Positions 1 to 7,672 are shown, counted from the first letter of the stretch. The stretch is 32,625 nt of DNA from an uncultured Agathobaculum sp. (GCA_934504345.1 CAKSVR010000027.1:1-32625), one strand, 5' to 3'. The notes: generated by a model not told the origin, from the sequence alone. Numbers and translations are program-made.

Positions 1-99
1 CAGGTAGGCGCTGAGTCCTTCCTGCGCGAGGAGTACGGTCTGACCGCTGCTCACATCGTAGAGGCTGCTAAGAAGGCTATCGCTCGCAAGAACGGCTAA
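1..99 (+). CDS. Probable transketolase, C-terminal end (partial)
   Basis: Only the last 32 codons and the TAA stop lie in the window; the reading frame is open from base 1. The tail contains LREEYGLTAAHIVEAAKKAI, which resembles the end of clostridial transketolase or transketolase C-terminal subunit chains, where a YGLTAENIV-type helix precedes a basic end. This is recognition from a short tail and could be another thiamine-diphosphate enzyme. Codons are strongly biased (GCT for Ala, CGC for Arg, AAG for Lys), like iolE at 4736 and unlike the GCG/GCC-rich neighbours, which suggests high expression. A strong terminator follows 35 bases after the stop. If the call is right, it belongs with rpe (28339-29022) in the non-oxidative pentose phosphate pathway. 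Confidence 0.45.
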   Translation, partial: QVGAESFLREEYGLTAAHIVEAAKKAIARKNG

Positions 100-134
100 T
101 CTTCCTCGCAGATACGCGAAGTAAAATTGCATCG

Positions 135-168
135 AAAAGCGTTCCGACGTATGTCGGAACGCTTTTTT
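135..168 (+). terminator. Intrinsic terminator of the upstream partial gene
   Basis: A perfect 14-bp stem (135-148 with 153-166) has a 4-nt GTAT loop, and its right arm ends in a run of six T (163-168). It sits 35 bases after the stop of the first gene. Confidence 0.9.
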
Positions 169-218
169 CATTGTCACTTCTGCACAGAAGCAAACGCAGA
201 TTTTGCATGGTCTGGAAA

Positions 219-247
219 TAGACAATATCACCCAAATCTGCTACACT
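219..247 (+). promoter_or_regulatory. Candidate sigma-A promoter for the lipoprotein pair
   Basis: TAGACA (219-224) and TACACT (242-247) are separated by 17 bp and lie 35 bp upstream of the first lipoprotein start. Each box is one or two bases off consensus. A weaker alternative is TTGCAT (203-208) with TATCAC (226-231). Confidence 0.5.
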
Positions 248-281
248 GAAAGCACAACAGTAAAAGGAGGAGGTGTACCAC

Positions 282-932
282 ATGAAAAAACGGTACATAG
301 CAGGACTGGCACTGGCTCTTGTGGGGATTTTGAGCGGGTGCGGACAAACGCAGGCGGCAGATAATACCATGCACCTTGCACCGGTGGAGCTGTCCGAGGA
401 GCAGGAGGAGCTGATTTGGCTGACCGGTACGAGTACGACCGCCAACACGTTCTTTTTGTACGAATTTTCCGGCAACCACACAGATGCCAACGGCATGGAG
501 ATTCATCATTACATCTGGAAAGACAGCCAGTGGACACCGTATAAAGGCCGTGACGGACTGGTTTCGGGCAGGTATCAGATGGATTTGAACGGTCAGCCGG
601 GCAAAATTGCGCTGCGGCGTGATGGCGACATCAATGCGAATTTCGCGATTGAGGTGCACTATCCGGATGGCGGCTGGTCGCATCTGGCAGCACAGCCGAA
701 AGAGATAGAAGGTCTGGTGGCTGGTGAAAATTCCGTGGCGGTTGGCACGATGGAAGAGCCGATTGACGATTTGGCAGTCGGTGTGGAAACGCCAATCCTC
801 ATTCGGGTGTACCGCAAGGGTGATACCTTGCGTCCGGTGACGGTTGCGGCGTTCAATGACCCGGAAAACAGCAAAGCTGTGCAGGAAGGTGTTTACGCGG
901 AAGTGTACACTGTCATTTTTATTCAGAAGTAA
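282..932 (+). CDS. Putative secreted lipoprotein, first of a tandem pair
   Basis: A 216-residue protein of unknown function. MKKRYIAGLALALVGILSGC is a lipoprotein signal with lipobox LSGC at residues 17-20, so Cys20 should be lipidated and the protein anchored outside the membrane. An in-frame GTG at 273 is possible, but the ATG at 282 sits 8 bases after AGGAGG and matches the start of the second copy. The mature part is hydrophilic, with YEFSGNHTDANG, GKIALRRDGD, EEPIDDLAVGVETP and a beta-rich C-terminus. The next gene is a diverged paralogue only 31 bases downstream and should be co-transcribed. No known domain was recognised. The PIDDLAV segment is shared and may be structurally important. 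Confidence 0.85.
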   Translation: MKKRYIAGLALALVGILSGCGQTQAADNTMHLAPVELSEEQEELIWLTGTSTTANTFFLYEFSGNHTDANGMEIHHYIWKDSQWTPYKGRDGLVSGRYQMDLNGQPGKIALRRDGDINANFAIEVHYPDGGWSHLAAQPKEIEGLVAGENSVAVGTMEEPIDDLAVGVETPILIRVYRKGDTLRPVTVAAFNDPENSKAVQEGVYAEVYTVIFIQK

Positions 933-963
933 AGACAAAACTTGATAAAAGGAGGTGTACCGC

Positions 964-1596
964 ATGAAAAAACGGTACATAGCAGGACTGGCACTGGCTC
1001 TTGTGGGGATTTTGAGCGGGTGCGGACAGGCAAAGACACAGCCGGCGGATAATACGATTTCCATCACGCCGGTGGAGCAGGCCACGGCAGAGAAACAATC
1101 GGGTGCGGTTGTAGAGTATCATTTTTCCGGCAACAACACGGAAGCCAATGGAATAACGTTCAACAGCTACGCATGGGATGGCAATGCGTGGCAGAACATG
1201 GACAAACCTATCGGTGTGTATGGCGTGGGTCTGAATAACGGCACCGGCAAAATCATTTTCCGGCATGATGCCGATACAATCAATGTGGCGTATGATATTG
1301 AGATGACGTTCCCAAGTGGCGGCGCTTCGACTCAGTATGGAGATTCGTCCGAGTTGAGCAAACTGCCAACGGACAACCTGACGGTGGCTGTCGCGGGACA
1401 GGAGAAGCCAATCGACGATTTGGCAGTCGATGTAGAGATACCTCTTGTTGTGCGTGCGTTCAACACGGACGGAGCAATGCATACGGTAGATATTAATGCG
1501 TTCACCGAACCGGATAGCAGCGAAGCACTGAAAAACTGCATCTATGCGGATGCTATTACGGTAACCTTTGTATATAACAACAGCGTTTCCAAATAA
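964..1596 (+). CDS. Putative secreted lipoprotein, second of a tandem pair
   Basis: A 210-residue lipoprotein of unknown function, paralogous to the preceding gene. The first 65 bases of the two genes (282-346 and 964-1028) are identical, including lipobox LSGC and the start of the mature protein. The ribosome-site region also matches apart from a 3-base indel and one substitution. After that the proteins diverge but still align: YHFSGNNTEANG, GKIIFRHDAD, KPIDDLAVDVEIP and a C-terminus ending in ITVTFVYN. The start is the ATG at 964 after GGAGG; an in-frame GTG at 955 is less likely. No separate promoter is seen in the 31-base gap, and a terminator follows the gene. Function cannot be assigned. 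The pattern suggests duplication with gene conversion or selection on the leader. Confidence 0.85.
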   Translation: MKKRYIAGLALALVGILSGCGQAKTQPADNTISITPVEQATAEKQSGAVVEYHFSGNNTEANGITFNSYAWDGNAWQNMDKPIGVYGVGLNNGTGKIIFRHDADTINVAYDIEMTFPSGGASTQYGDSSELSKLPTDNLTVAVAGQEKPIDDLAVDVEIPLVVRAFNTDGAMHTVDINAFTEPDSSEALKNCIYADAITVTFVYNNSVSK

Positions 1597-1602
1597 ACTG
1601 CG

Positions 1603-1631
1603 AATGCCCTGACCTCCCGTCAGGGCATTTT
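1603..1631 (+). terminator. Intrinsic terminator after the lipoprotein pair
   Basis: An 11-bp stem (1603-1613 with 1619-1629) has a 5-nt loop and ends in TTTT (1628-1631), seven bases after the stop codon. Confidence 0.85.
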
Positions 1632-1635
1632 CCTC

Positions 1636-1664
1636 TTTACGCTCCCGCAAATCTTCACTATAAT
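1636..1664 (+). promoter_or_regulatory. Promoter of the MATE transporter gene
   Basis: TTTACG (1636-1641), 17 bp, then a perfect TATAAT (1659-1664), 25 bp before the ATG. The same TTTACG/TATAAT pair with the same spacing precedes the malic enzyme gene. Confidence 0.8.
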
Positions 1665-1688
1665 AGAGGGAGAAAGGGGAGTGGACCA

Positions 1689-3047
1689 ATGTCCCAGACT
1701 GACAGCCCGCTGGGCACCGCACCGGTCGGAAAGCTGGTCTTGCAGCTTGCCATCCCGGCGATGCTGGCCCAGTTTGTCAATATTCTATACAGCGTAGTCG
1801 ATCGGATGTATGTCGGCCACATTGCGGGTGCGGGCGATGCGGCACTGGCCGGTGTCGGCGTGTGCGCGCCCGTGGTGACCATGATAACCGCCATCGGTGC
1901 GCTCGTCGGCTTCGGCGGCGGCCCGCTGATGAGCATCCGCATGGGGCGGCGCGACATGGACGGCGCACGGCAGATCGTGGCGAACAGCTTCTATCTTCTG
2001 CTGGCGCTGAGCCTGCTGGCGACTGTGCCGCTGCTCGCCTTCAAACGGCAGATTTTGTTCACATTCGGATGCAGCGAGGCTCTGTGGCCTTATGCACAGG
2101 CGTACTTCACGACCTACGTTTCCGGCACGGTGTTTGCGCTGCTCAGCTACGGCCTCAACCAGATCACCATGAGTCAGGGCTTCTCCGGCACGGCCATGCG
2201 GTCAGTCATGCTGGGTGCGGCGGTAAACATCGCGCTCGACCCGGTGTTTATTTTCGTGCTCGATATGGGCGTGCGCGGTGCGGCACTCGCGACCGTGCTC
2301 TCGCAGGCGTGCTCGACAGCGTACATCCTGCGGTTTTTAACCGGCGGCAGAGCGGCGGTCAGCATCACGCGCCAGCCCGTCCACTTCGGCTGGATGCGCC
2401 GTATCGCACAGGTCGGCCTGTCGCCGGCGCTCATCATCGCGCTGGATAATGTGCTGCTCATTTCCATCAACGTCATGCTGCGAAAATACGGCGGCGCGGA
2501 CAGCGATATGCTCATCGCGTGCGCGGCCATCATGCAGAGCGGTATGCTCATCATCACCATGCCGCTCGGCGGCATCACGGCGGGCACGCAGTCCATCCTC
2601 GGCTATAACTACGGCGCCGGGGATACCAAACGGGTGATGAAGTCGTTCCGGTGCATCGTTCTGCTGTGTCTGGCGTTCTGCGGCACCATGTTCCTGCTCG
2701 CACAGACCGCTTCGGGCGTGTTCGTAAAAATCTTCACCAAAGACCCGGCCTATATCGATATGGCCGCCTATATGCTGCGTACTTACTCGCTCGGCGTACT
2801 CGGCCTGTCCATCCAGTATCCGTTCGTGGACGGTATGACCGGTATGGGCCTTGTCCGGTGGGGACTGGCGTTTTCCATGCTCCGCAAGAGCCTTTTCCTT
2901 GTGTGCGTGTTCGTCCTGCCGCCGCTGTTCGGCGCAACGGCCGTCATGCTCTCCGAGCCCGTGTCGGATATTGCCGGTGCGGTGTGCTCGGGCAGCGCAG
3001 CGCTGTTCCTGATGCCGAAGCTGGTCCGAAAGCAGAGCGGTAATTGA
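1689..3047 (+). CDS. MATE family efflux transporter
   Basis: A 452-residue polytopic membrane protein of the multidrug and toxin extrusion family, which exports cationic compounds by exchange with Na+ or H+. The length fits the usual 12 membrane segments in two homologous halves. The N-terminal half shows the family pattern GKLVLQLAIPAMLAQFVNIL, VDRMYVGHI and GFGGGPLMSIRMGR; the second half starts near PVHFGWMRRIAQVGLSPALI, with GGITAGTQSILGYNYGAGD following. It resembles the MepA-like clostridial branch; the substrate is unknown. The ATG lies 8 bases after AGGGGA. It has its own promoter. Directly after the TGA stop begins a heptad inverted repeat; no T-rich terminator was seen. Confidence 0.93.
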   Translation: MSQTDSPLGTAPVGKLVLQLAIPAMLAQFVNILYSVVDRMYVGHIAGAGDAALAGVGVCAPVVTMITAIGALVGFGGGPLMSIRMGRRDMDGARQIVANSFYLLLALSLLATVPLLAFKRQILFTFGCSEALWPYAQAYFTTYVSGTVFALLSYGLNQITMSQGFSGTAMRSVMLGAAVNIALDPVFIFVLDMGVRGAALATVLSQACSTAYILRFLTGGRAAVSITRQPVHFGWMRRIAQVGLSPALIIALDNVLLISINVMLRKYGGADSDMLIACAAIMQSGMLIITMPLGGITAGTQSILGYNYGAGDTKRVMKSFRCIVLLCLAFCGTMFLLAQTASGVFVKIFTKDPAYIDMAAYMLRTYSLGVLGLSIQYPFVDGMTGMGLVRWGLAFSMLRKSLFLVCVFVLPPLFGATAVMLSEPVSDIAGAVCSGSAALFLMPKLVRKQSGN

Positions 3048-3058
3048 AAACTGCGTTC

Positions 3059-3214
3059 AGAGTGAAGAGTGAGGAGCGGAGAGTGAAGAGAAGCAGAATT
3101 TCGGCTTGCATTAGGTGGATTTGCCAATGATTCCACCGTGCCCGCAATCATTACAGCAGTTCAGACAAATACTGCAACTTCTCTCCACTCTTCACTCCAC
3201 ACTCTCCACTCTTT
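3059..3214. repeat. Heptad inverted-repeat element, AGAGTGA family
   Basis: The left arm (about 3059-3093) is a run of 7-mers (AGAGTGA, AGAGTGA, GGAGCGG, AGAGTGA). The right arm (about 3178-3213) is its imperfect reverse complement in CTCTCCA-like 7-mers. An 85-base core with no gene separates them. The element starts 12 bases after the MATE stop and ends just before the malic enzyme promoter. The linker ACTGCGTTCAGAG before the left arm recurs as ACTGCATTCAGAG after the stop of the HAD gene at 31361. Confidence 0.85.
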
Positions 3215-3228
3215 GTGCAAACTCCCTC

Positions 3229-3257
3229 TTTACGAATCTGCCGGTACTCGGTATAAT
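3229..3257 (+). promoter_or_regulatory. Promoter of the malic enzyme gene
   Basis: TTTACG (3229-3234), a 17-bp spacer and a perfect TATAAT (3252-3257). The start codon is 60 bases further on. Confidence 0.8.
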
Positions 3258-3316
3258 AAGGTAAGATAGAAAACTTTCCGTCTAACGGAAACAGAACGAT
3301 AACGGAGGAACAGAAC

Positions 3317-4489
3317 ATGGACGTTAAGGAACGCGCATTGCAGGCACACGAAAAATGGGGCGGCAAGATCGAGGTCGTAGCCCGCTGCGAGGTAAACAGC
3401 AAGGACGATCTTTCGATCGCGTACACGCCGGGCGTTGCCGAGCCGTGCCTCAAGATCAAGGACGACCCGAGCCTGAGCTACAAGTATACCCGCCGTCATA
3501 ATCTCGTGGCTGTCATCACGGACGGCACGGCTGTGCTCGGTCTGGGCGACATCGGCCCGATCGCCGGTATGCCGGTAATGGAGGGCAAGTGCGCGCTGTT
3601 CAAGGCGTTCGCGGATGTAGATGCGTTCCCGCTCTGCGTGGCCTCCAAGGATGTGGATGAGATCGTCCGCACCATCCAGCTCATCTCCGGCTCGTTCGGC
3701 GGCATCAATCTGGAGGACATCGCGGCTCCGCGCTGCTTTGAGATCGAGCGCCGTCTGAAAGAGGTCTGCGACATTCCGGTATTCCACGACGACCAGCACG
3801 GCACGGCTGTCTGCTGCGGCGCGGCTCTGCTCAACGCCTGCCGCCTGACCGGCCGCAAGGTCGATGAGATCAAGATGGTCGTAAACGGCTGCGGCGCCGC
3901 TGCGATCGCCGTTACCAAGTTCCTGATGTTCCTCGGTGTCAAGCACATCACGATGGTCGAGCGCTTCGGCATCGTCTGCGAGGGCGATGAGCGCCTCAAC
4001 CCGGCGCAGGAGGAGATGGCAAAGGTCACCAACCGCGACCACATGACCGGTACGCTGGCCGATGCTGTCAAGGGCGCAGACGTATTCTTCGGTATGTCGG
4101 CGCCGCAGGTGCTCACCACCGAGATGGTTTCCACCATGGCAAAGGACCCGATGGTGTTCGCGATGGCCAATCCGGTGCCCGAGATCTGGCCGGAGGATGC
4201 CAAGAAGGGCGGCGCAGCCGTTGTCGGCACCGGCCGTTCGGACTATCCGAACCAGATCAACAACGTGCTCGCGTTCCCGGGCATTTTCCGCGGTGCGCTG
4301 GACGTTCGCGCAAGCGACATCAACGAGGAGATGAAGCTCGCCGCTGCAAAGGCCATTGCCGCCTGCGTTTCCGATGAGGAGCTGAACGCGGAGTACATCA
4401 TGCCGATGGCGTTTGACAAAAAGGTCATCCGCTCGGTCGCTGATGCCGTTGCACAGGCCGCCCGCGATTCCGGCGTGGCCCGTATCTGA
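3317..4489 (+). CDS. Malic enzyme (oxaloacetate-decarboxylating malate dehydrogenase)
   Basis: A 390-residue cytosolic enzyme expected to convert malate to pyruvate and CO2 with NAD(P)+ and a divalent metal. Family motifs are present in order: AYTPGVAEPC with catalytic Tyr36, GMPVMEGK with catalytic Lys91, the metal-site LEDIAAPRCFEIE near 132-144, HDDQHGTAV (157-165), the dinucleotide loop NGCGAAA (190-196) and MANPVPEIWPEDA near the end. The length matches the short bacterial form without a phosphotransacetylase domain. The cofactor preference cannot be read with confidence. The ATG is 8 bases after GGAGG. It is a single-gene unit with its own promoter and terminator, supplying pyruvate for fermentation or reducing power for biosynthesis. 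Confidence 0.96.
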   Translation: MDVKERALQAHEKWGGKIEVVARCEVNSKDDLSIAYTPGVAEPCLKIKDDPSLSYKYTRRHNLVAVITDGTAVLGLGDIGPIAGMPVMEGKCALFKAFADVDAFPLCVASKDVDEIVRTIQLISGSFGGINLEDIAAPRCFEIERRLKEVCDIPVFHDDQHGTAVCCGAALLNACRLTGRKVDEIKMVVNGCGAAAIAVTKFLMFLGVKHITMVERFGIVCEGDERLNPAQEEMAKVTNRDHMTGTLADAVKGADVFFGMSAPQVLTTEMVSTMAKDPMVFAMANPVPEIWPEDAKKGGAAVVGTGRSDYPNQINNVLAFPGIFRGALDVRASDINEEMKLAAAKAIAACVSDEELNAEYIMPMAFDKKVIRSVADAVAQAARDSGVARI

Positions 4490-4527
4490 GCCCAACAGAC
4501 GAAAAGTTACAAATAAGCCAAAATCAG

Positions 4528-4556
4528 CCGTGCGGGAGCAATCTCGCACGGTTTTT
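4528..4556 (+). terminator. Intrinsic terminator of the malic enzyme gene
   Basis: CCGTGCG (4528-4534) pairs with CGCACGG (4545-4551), extended by GA/TC beyond a bulge, and is followed by TTTTT (4552-4556). Confidence 0.85.
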
Positions 4557-4565
4557 GCATAAAAA

Positions 4566-4579
4566 GTGCGTGCACGCAC
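4566..4579. promoter_or_regulatory. Perfect 14-bp palindrome upstream of iolE
   Basis: GTGCGTGCACGCAC is its own reverse complement and lies 65 bases before the iolE -35 box, after the malic enzyme terminator. It is a candidate regulator site, but the sequence alone does not show binding. Confidence 0.35.
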
Positions 4580-4644
4580 ACGCACAAGTTCGCAGATTGG
4601 CAAAAACAGCAAATTGCACAAGGATGCTTTGTGAAAAAATGCGT

Positions 4645-4673
4645 TTGACATTTACAGTGCATAAGGGTAAAAT
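4645..4673 (+). promoter_or_regulatory. Strong promoter of iolE
   Basis: A perfect TTGACA (4645-4650), 17 bp, then TAAAAT (4668-4673). An imperfect inverted repeat, CACAA with TTGTG (about 4617-4633), ends 11 bases before the -35 box and could be an operator. Confidence 0.85.
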
Positions 4674-4735
4674 AAGAATAACAAAATGTGTTTGTTCTGT
4701 GCAGACGCAGAGAGAAGATTATGGAGGGAATAACA

Positions 4736-5668
4736 ATGTTAGATCCGAAGAAAGTAAGACTGGGTATCTGCCCGATCGGCTGGTCCAATGATGATATGTG
4801 GGATCTCGGCGACGAGAACACCTTCCAGCAGTGCATCTCTGAGATGAAGCTCGCTGGTTTCGACGGCTGCGAAGTCGGCCACAAGTACCCGGAAGACAAG
4901 ACCGTCCTCAAGCATATGCTGGACGTTCGCAACATGACCATCGCTTCCAAGTGGTTCTCCTCTTTCCTGGTTGACAAGCCGTACGAAGAGGTCGAGGCTG
5001 AGTTCGTCAAGGAGCTCGAGTACCTGTCCTACGTTGGCGCTACCGCTATCAACGTTTCCGAGCAGTCCGGCTCTATCCAGGGTCAGCTCGACACCCCGGT
5101 TCTCGACGACAAGAAGCGCGTTCTGACCGACGAGGAGTGGGATCGCTTCACCACCGGCCTGAACAAGCTGGGCAAGCTGTCCATGGAGAAGTACGGCATC
5201 CGCACCTGCTTCCATCATCACATGGGCACCGTATGCCAGACCGTTGAAGAGACCACCCGTCTGATGGAGAACACCGATCCGAAGTACGTATTCCTGTGCT
5301 TCGATACCGGCCACTTCACCTTCGCAGGTGAGGATCCGGTCAAGATGCTCGAGAAGTTCGCTGACCGCGTTGGTCACGTTCATCTGAAGAACATGCGTAT
5401 GCCGCTGGTTGAGAAGGCTCGCGCTGAGCACTGGTCCTTCCTGGACGCTGTCCGCGCTGGCGCTTTCACCGTACCGGGCGATCCGGACGGCTGCGTAGAG
5501 TTCGACAAGGTATTCGACCTGCTTGACAAGGCTGGTTACTCCGGCTGGATCATGGTCGAGGCTGAGCAGGACCCGGCTAAGGCTAATCCGTTCGAGTACG
5601 CTAAGATGGGCCGTGAGTACATCACTGCACACACCGGTCTGGGCGGCGAGGTTGTCCTGAAGAAGTAA
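4736..5668 (+). CDS. iolE: Myo-inosose-2 dehydratase (IolE-like TIM barrel)
   Basis: A 310-residue protein of the xylose-isomerase-like TIM-barrel family, very close to IolE, which dehydrates 2-keto-myo-inositol (inosose) during inositol breakdown and needs a divalent metal. Shared marks are ICPIGWSNDDM (11-21), KWFSSF (72-77), NVSEQSGSIQGQ (106-117), FHHHMGT (159-165), CFDTGH (188-193), AGAFTVPGDPDGC (221-233) and WIMVEAEQDP (261-270). The ATG at 4736 is 7 bases after GGAGGG; an upstream in-frame ATG at 4688 would lie just after the promoter and lacks a ribosome site. No other iol gene is nearby. Promoter, ribosome site, terminator and GCT/GTT-rich codons all suggest very high expression. 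A different inosose-like or sugar substrate is possible. Confidence 0.9.
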   Translation: MLDPKKVRLGICPIGWSNDDMWDLGDENTFQQCISEMKLAGFDGCEVGHKYPEDKTVLKHMLDVRNMTIASKWFSSFLVDKPYEEVEAEFVKELEYLSYVGATAINVSEQSGSIQGQLDTPVLDDKKRVLTDEEWDRFTTGLNKLGKLSMEKYGIRTCFHHHMGTVCQTVEETTRLMENTDPKYVFLCFDTGHFTFAGEDPVKMLEKFADRVGHVHLKNMRMPLVEKARAEHWSFLDAVRAGAFTVPGDPDGCVEFDKVFDLLDKAGYSGWIMVEAEQDPAKANPFEYAKMGREYITAHTGLGGEVVLKK

Positions 5669-5700
5669 TTCTTCACACGATCCGTACAAAACGAATAGAA

Positions 5701-5729
5701 AACCGAGGGCGTAAGCCCTCGGTTTTTTT
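5701..5729 (+). terminator. Intrinsic terminator of iolE
   Basis: A perfect 10-bp stem (5701-5710 with 5715-5724) has a GTAA loop and runs into seven T (5723-5729). Confidence 0.93.
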
Positions 5730-5935
5730 AATCAGTTACGAATAATCAGTTACGAATAATCAGTTACGAATAATTAGTAATGAGTAATTAGTAATTAGTA
5801 ATTAACAGAGCTGCGGCTGCCGTTGGTTCCGGCTGTTCAGCCATACCGCGAAACCCGTCGTAAAGGCGGCTTCTGCGGAAGCTGTTCAATCCCACCACAA
5901 TTACTAATTACTAACTACTAATTCCTAATTAACAG
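5730..5935. repeat. Heptad inverted-repeat element, TAGTAAT family, with a tandem 14-mer
   Basis: Three exact copies of the 14-mer AATCAGTTACGAAT (5730-5771) run in phase into AATTAGT-like 7-mers up to about 5811. After a core of about 85 bases containing short hairpins such as GGCTG-TT-CAGCC and GCTTC-TGC-GGAAGC, the right arm (about 5898-5933) carries the reverse complement in ATTACTA-like 7-mers. About 33 bases of the right arm, read in reverse complement, are identical to 29143-29175. This fills the iolE-pyrH gap; no gene is seen in it. Confidence 0.88.
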
Positions 5936-5974
5936 AGTGCTTGTTATCTAATGAAATTGCCCTGATATAAAGCG

Positions 5975-6003
5975 TTGCAAATTCTCCGGAAATAGGGTAG
6001 AAT
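5975..6003 (+). promoter_or_regulatory. Promoter of pyrH-frr
   Basis: TTGCAA (5975-5980), 17 bp, TAGAAT (5998-6003), 33 bases before the pyrH ATG. Confidence 0.7.
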
Positions 6004-6035
6004 AGTAGACAGGAATAGATTAAGGAGTGTGGAGC

Positions 6036-6758
6036 ATGGAAGCACAGAAATATAAGCGCGTACTGATCAAGATCAGCGGCGAGGCCCTTGCGGGCGATAA
6101 GCATTTCGGTCTGAACTTTGATGTTATCGGTCCGGTATGCGATGTGATTAAAAAATGCAGCGAAGAGGGCTGCGAGATCGGCATTGTTGTCGGCGGCGGC
6201 AACTTCTGGCGCGGCGTAAAGGACGGCGGCGGCAAGATGGAGCGCACCCGCGCAGACCACATGGGTATGCTGGCCACCACCATCAATGCACTGGCGCTTC
6301 AGGATGCACTGGAGCAGCGCGGCGTGGACGTTCGCGTGCAGACCGCTATCGAGATGAACAAGATCGCCGAGCCGTACATCCGCTCCCGCGCGACCCGTCA
6401 CCTCGAAAAGGGCCGTGTTGTCATCTTCGGCTGCGGCACCGGCTGCCCGTTCTTCTCGACCGACACTGCGGCGGTTCTGCGTGCGGCGGAGATCGGCGCG
6501 GACGTTATCCTGCTCGCCAAGAACGTAGACGGCGTGTACGATTCCGATCCGGCTGTCAACCCGGATGCCAAGAAGTACGACCACCTGAGCTACATGGATG
6601 TGCTCAATCAGGGTCTCGGCGTTATGGATTCCACCGCGACCTCGCTGTCCATGGATAACCATATCCCGATCCTTGTGTTCGCGCTTTCCGACCCCGAAAA
6701 TATTCACCGCGCTGTTAACGGCGAAAAGATCGGTACGATCGTTGAGGAGGTAAAATAA
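6036..6758 (+). CDS. pyrH: UMP kinase
   Basis: A 240-residue amino-acid-kinase-fold enzyme that phosphorylates UMP to UDP with ATP, feeding RNA, DNA and cell-wall nucleotide sugars. KISGEAL (12-18), GGGNFWRG (53-60), HMGMLATTINALALQDALE and MDSTATSLSMDN are the family hallmarks, and the length is typical. The ATG at 6036 lies 8 bases after AAGGAG; the GTG at 6027 overlaps that site and is rejected. The last base of its TAA is the first base of frr, so the two are translationally coupled. In many Firmicutes rpsB and tsf come just before pyrH; here a repeat element and iolE stand there instead, so the unit starts with its own promoter. Confidence 0.97.
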   Translation: MEAQKYKRVLIKISGEALAGDKHFGLNFDVIGPVCDVIKKCSEEGCEIGIVVGGGNFWRGVKDGGGKMERTRADHMGMLATTINALALQDALEQRGVDVRVQTAIEMNKIAEPYIRSRATRHLEKGRVVIFGCGTGCPFFSTDTAAVLRAAEIGADVILLAKNVDGVYDSDPAVNPDAKKYDHLSYMDVLNQGLGVMDSTATSLSMDNHIPILVFALSDPENIHRAVNGEKIGTIVEEVK

Positions 6759-7312
6759 TGAAGGAACAGATCAAGTCCCACGAGGCAAAAATGCAGAAAA
6801 CGCTGGATGTGCTCTCCAAGGAGCTGGCAGCAGTACGCGCAGGCCGCGCAAACCCGGCAGTTCTCGATAAGATCACCGTGGAGTATTACGGTGCGCCGAC
6901 CCCGCTGAATCAGGTTGCAGCCATCTCCACGCCCGACCCGCGTTCGCTGGCCATCCAGCCGTGGGACGGCTCGGTGCTCAAGGCTATCGAAAAGGCCATT
7001 CAGGTGTCCGACCTCGGCATCAACCCGCAGAACGATGGCAAGCAGATCCGTCTGAACTTCCCGCCGCTGACCGAGGAGCGCCGCAAGGAGCTCATCAAGG
7101 GCGTTTCCAAGACCGGCGAGGAGGCCAAGGTCGCTCTCCGCAATATCCGCCGCGATGCGCTCGACAAGTTCAAGGCAGCGCAGAAGAAGAGCGAGATCAC
7201 CGAGGACGAGCTGCACGACGGCGAGGACAAGATGCAGAAGCTGACCGACAAGTACGTCAAGGAAGTTGACGCAATGGTCGCTAAGAAGTCTAAGGAGCTT
7301 GCAGAAGTATAA
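6758..7312 (+). CDS. frr: Ribosome recycling factor
   Basis: A 184-residue protein that splits post-termination ribosomes together with EF-G. The length and whole sequence fit the family: an AVRAGRANPAVLDKITVEYYG start, GAPTPLNQVAAISTPDPRSLAIQPWD for the small beta domain, and the long coiled three-helix region with EERRKELIKGVSK and NIRRDALDKFK. It overlaps the pyrH stop by one base (TAATG), and its ribosome site GAGGAGG (6744-6750) lies inside pyrH. A 360-base hairpin-rich region without a gene follows before uppS. Confidence 0.97.
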   Translation: MKEQIKSHEAKMQKTLDVLSKELAAVRAGRANPAVLDKITVEYYGAPTPLNQVAAISTPDPRSLAIQPWDGSVLKAIEKAIQVSDLGINPQNDGKQIRLNFPPLTEERRKELIKGVSKTGEEAKVALRNIRRDALDKFKAAQKKSEITEDELHDGEDKMQKLTDKYVKEVDAMVAKKSKELAEV

Positions 7313-7325
7313 CTTCCGCTGCGCT

Positions 7326-7639
7326 TATAGGGGGCTTCACAAGCCCCCTATATACGAAGTACGGTTCCGGGGAAACCGTACTTCGATACCCGAATGACGC
7401 CATCCAAGATGGCTGGGTCGGGGTAACAAAACCCACGCGCGTGTCGCGGGTTTTGTTGCGGCGCTCACGCCGCTGTTGAATGCCGCCGCAAGGCGGCGGT
7501 CGCCTGCGGGCGGGCCAATGGCTCGAATTTCTGAGTGAAATTCTGCCATGTGGATACGATTTGCAAGCAAATCGGGATTTTATTGGCTGCTTTGCAGCAA
7601 ATGTAAGAGCTTTGGGGGCGGCGGATACGTCGCCCTTTT
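7326..7639. repeat. Chain of about ten short hairpins between frr and uppS
   Basis: The gap has no convincing ORF but folds almost end to end: 12-bp stem 7326-7352, 12-bp stem 7355-7385, GCCATC-CAA-GATGGC about 7400-7414, an arm pair AACAAAACCC/GGGTTTTGTT about 7425-7456, GCGGCG-CTCA-CGCCGC, GCCGCC-GCAA-GGCGGC, GAATTTC/GAAATTC (7525-7543), GATTTGC-AA-GCAAATC (7558-7573), GCTGC-TTT-GCAGC (7586-7598) and a weak terminator-like stem ending in TTTT (7616-7639). Only the last has a T run, so most are not intrinsic terminators. It may be a repeat cluster or a structured RNA region in the pyrH-polC transcript. Confidence 0.7.
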
Positions 7640-7672
7640 GCATGAAGTAGGGACAAACAGGGAGGTAACAGG

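Noticed and set aside
5730..5813. Possible CRISPR array
   Set aside because: Repeats are 7- and 14-mers without unique spacers of constant length, and no cas gene is present.
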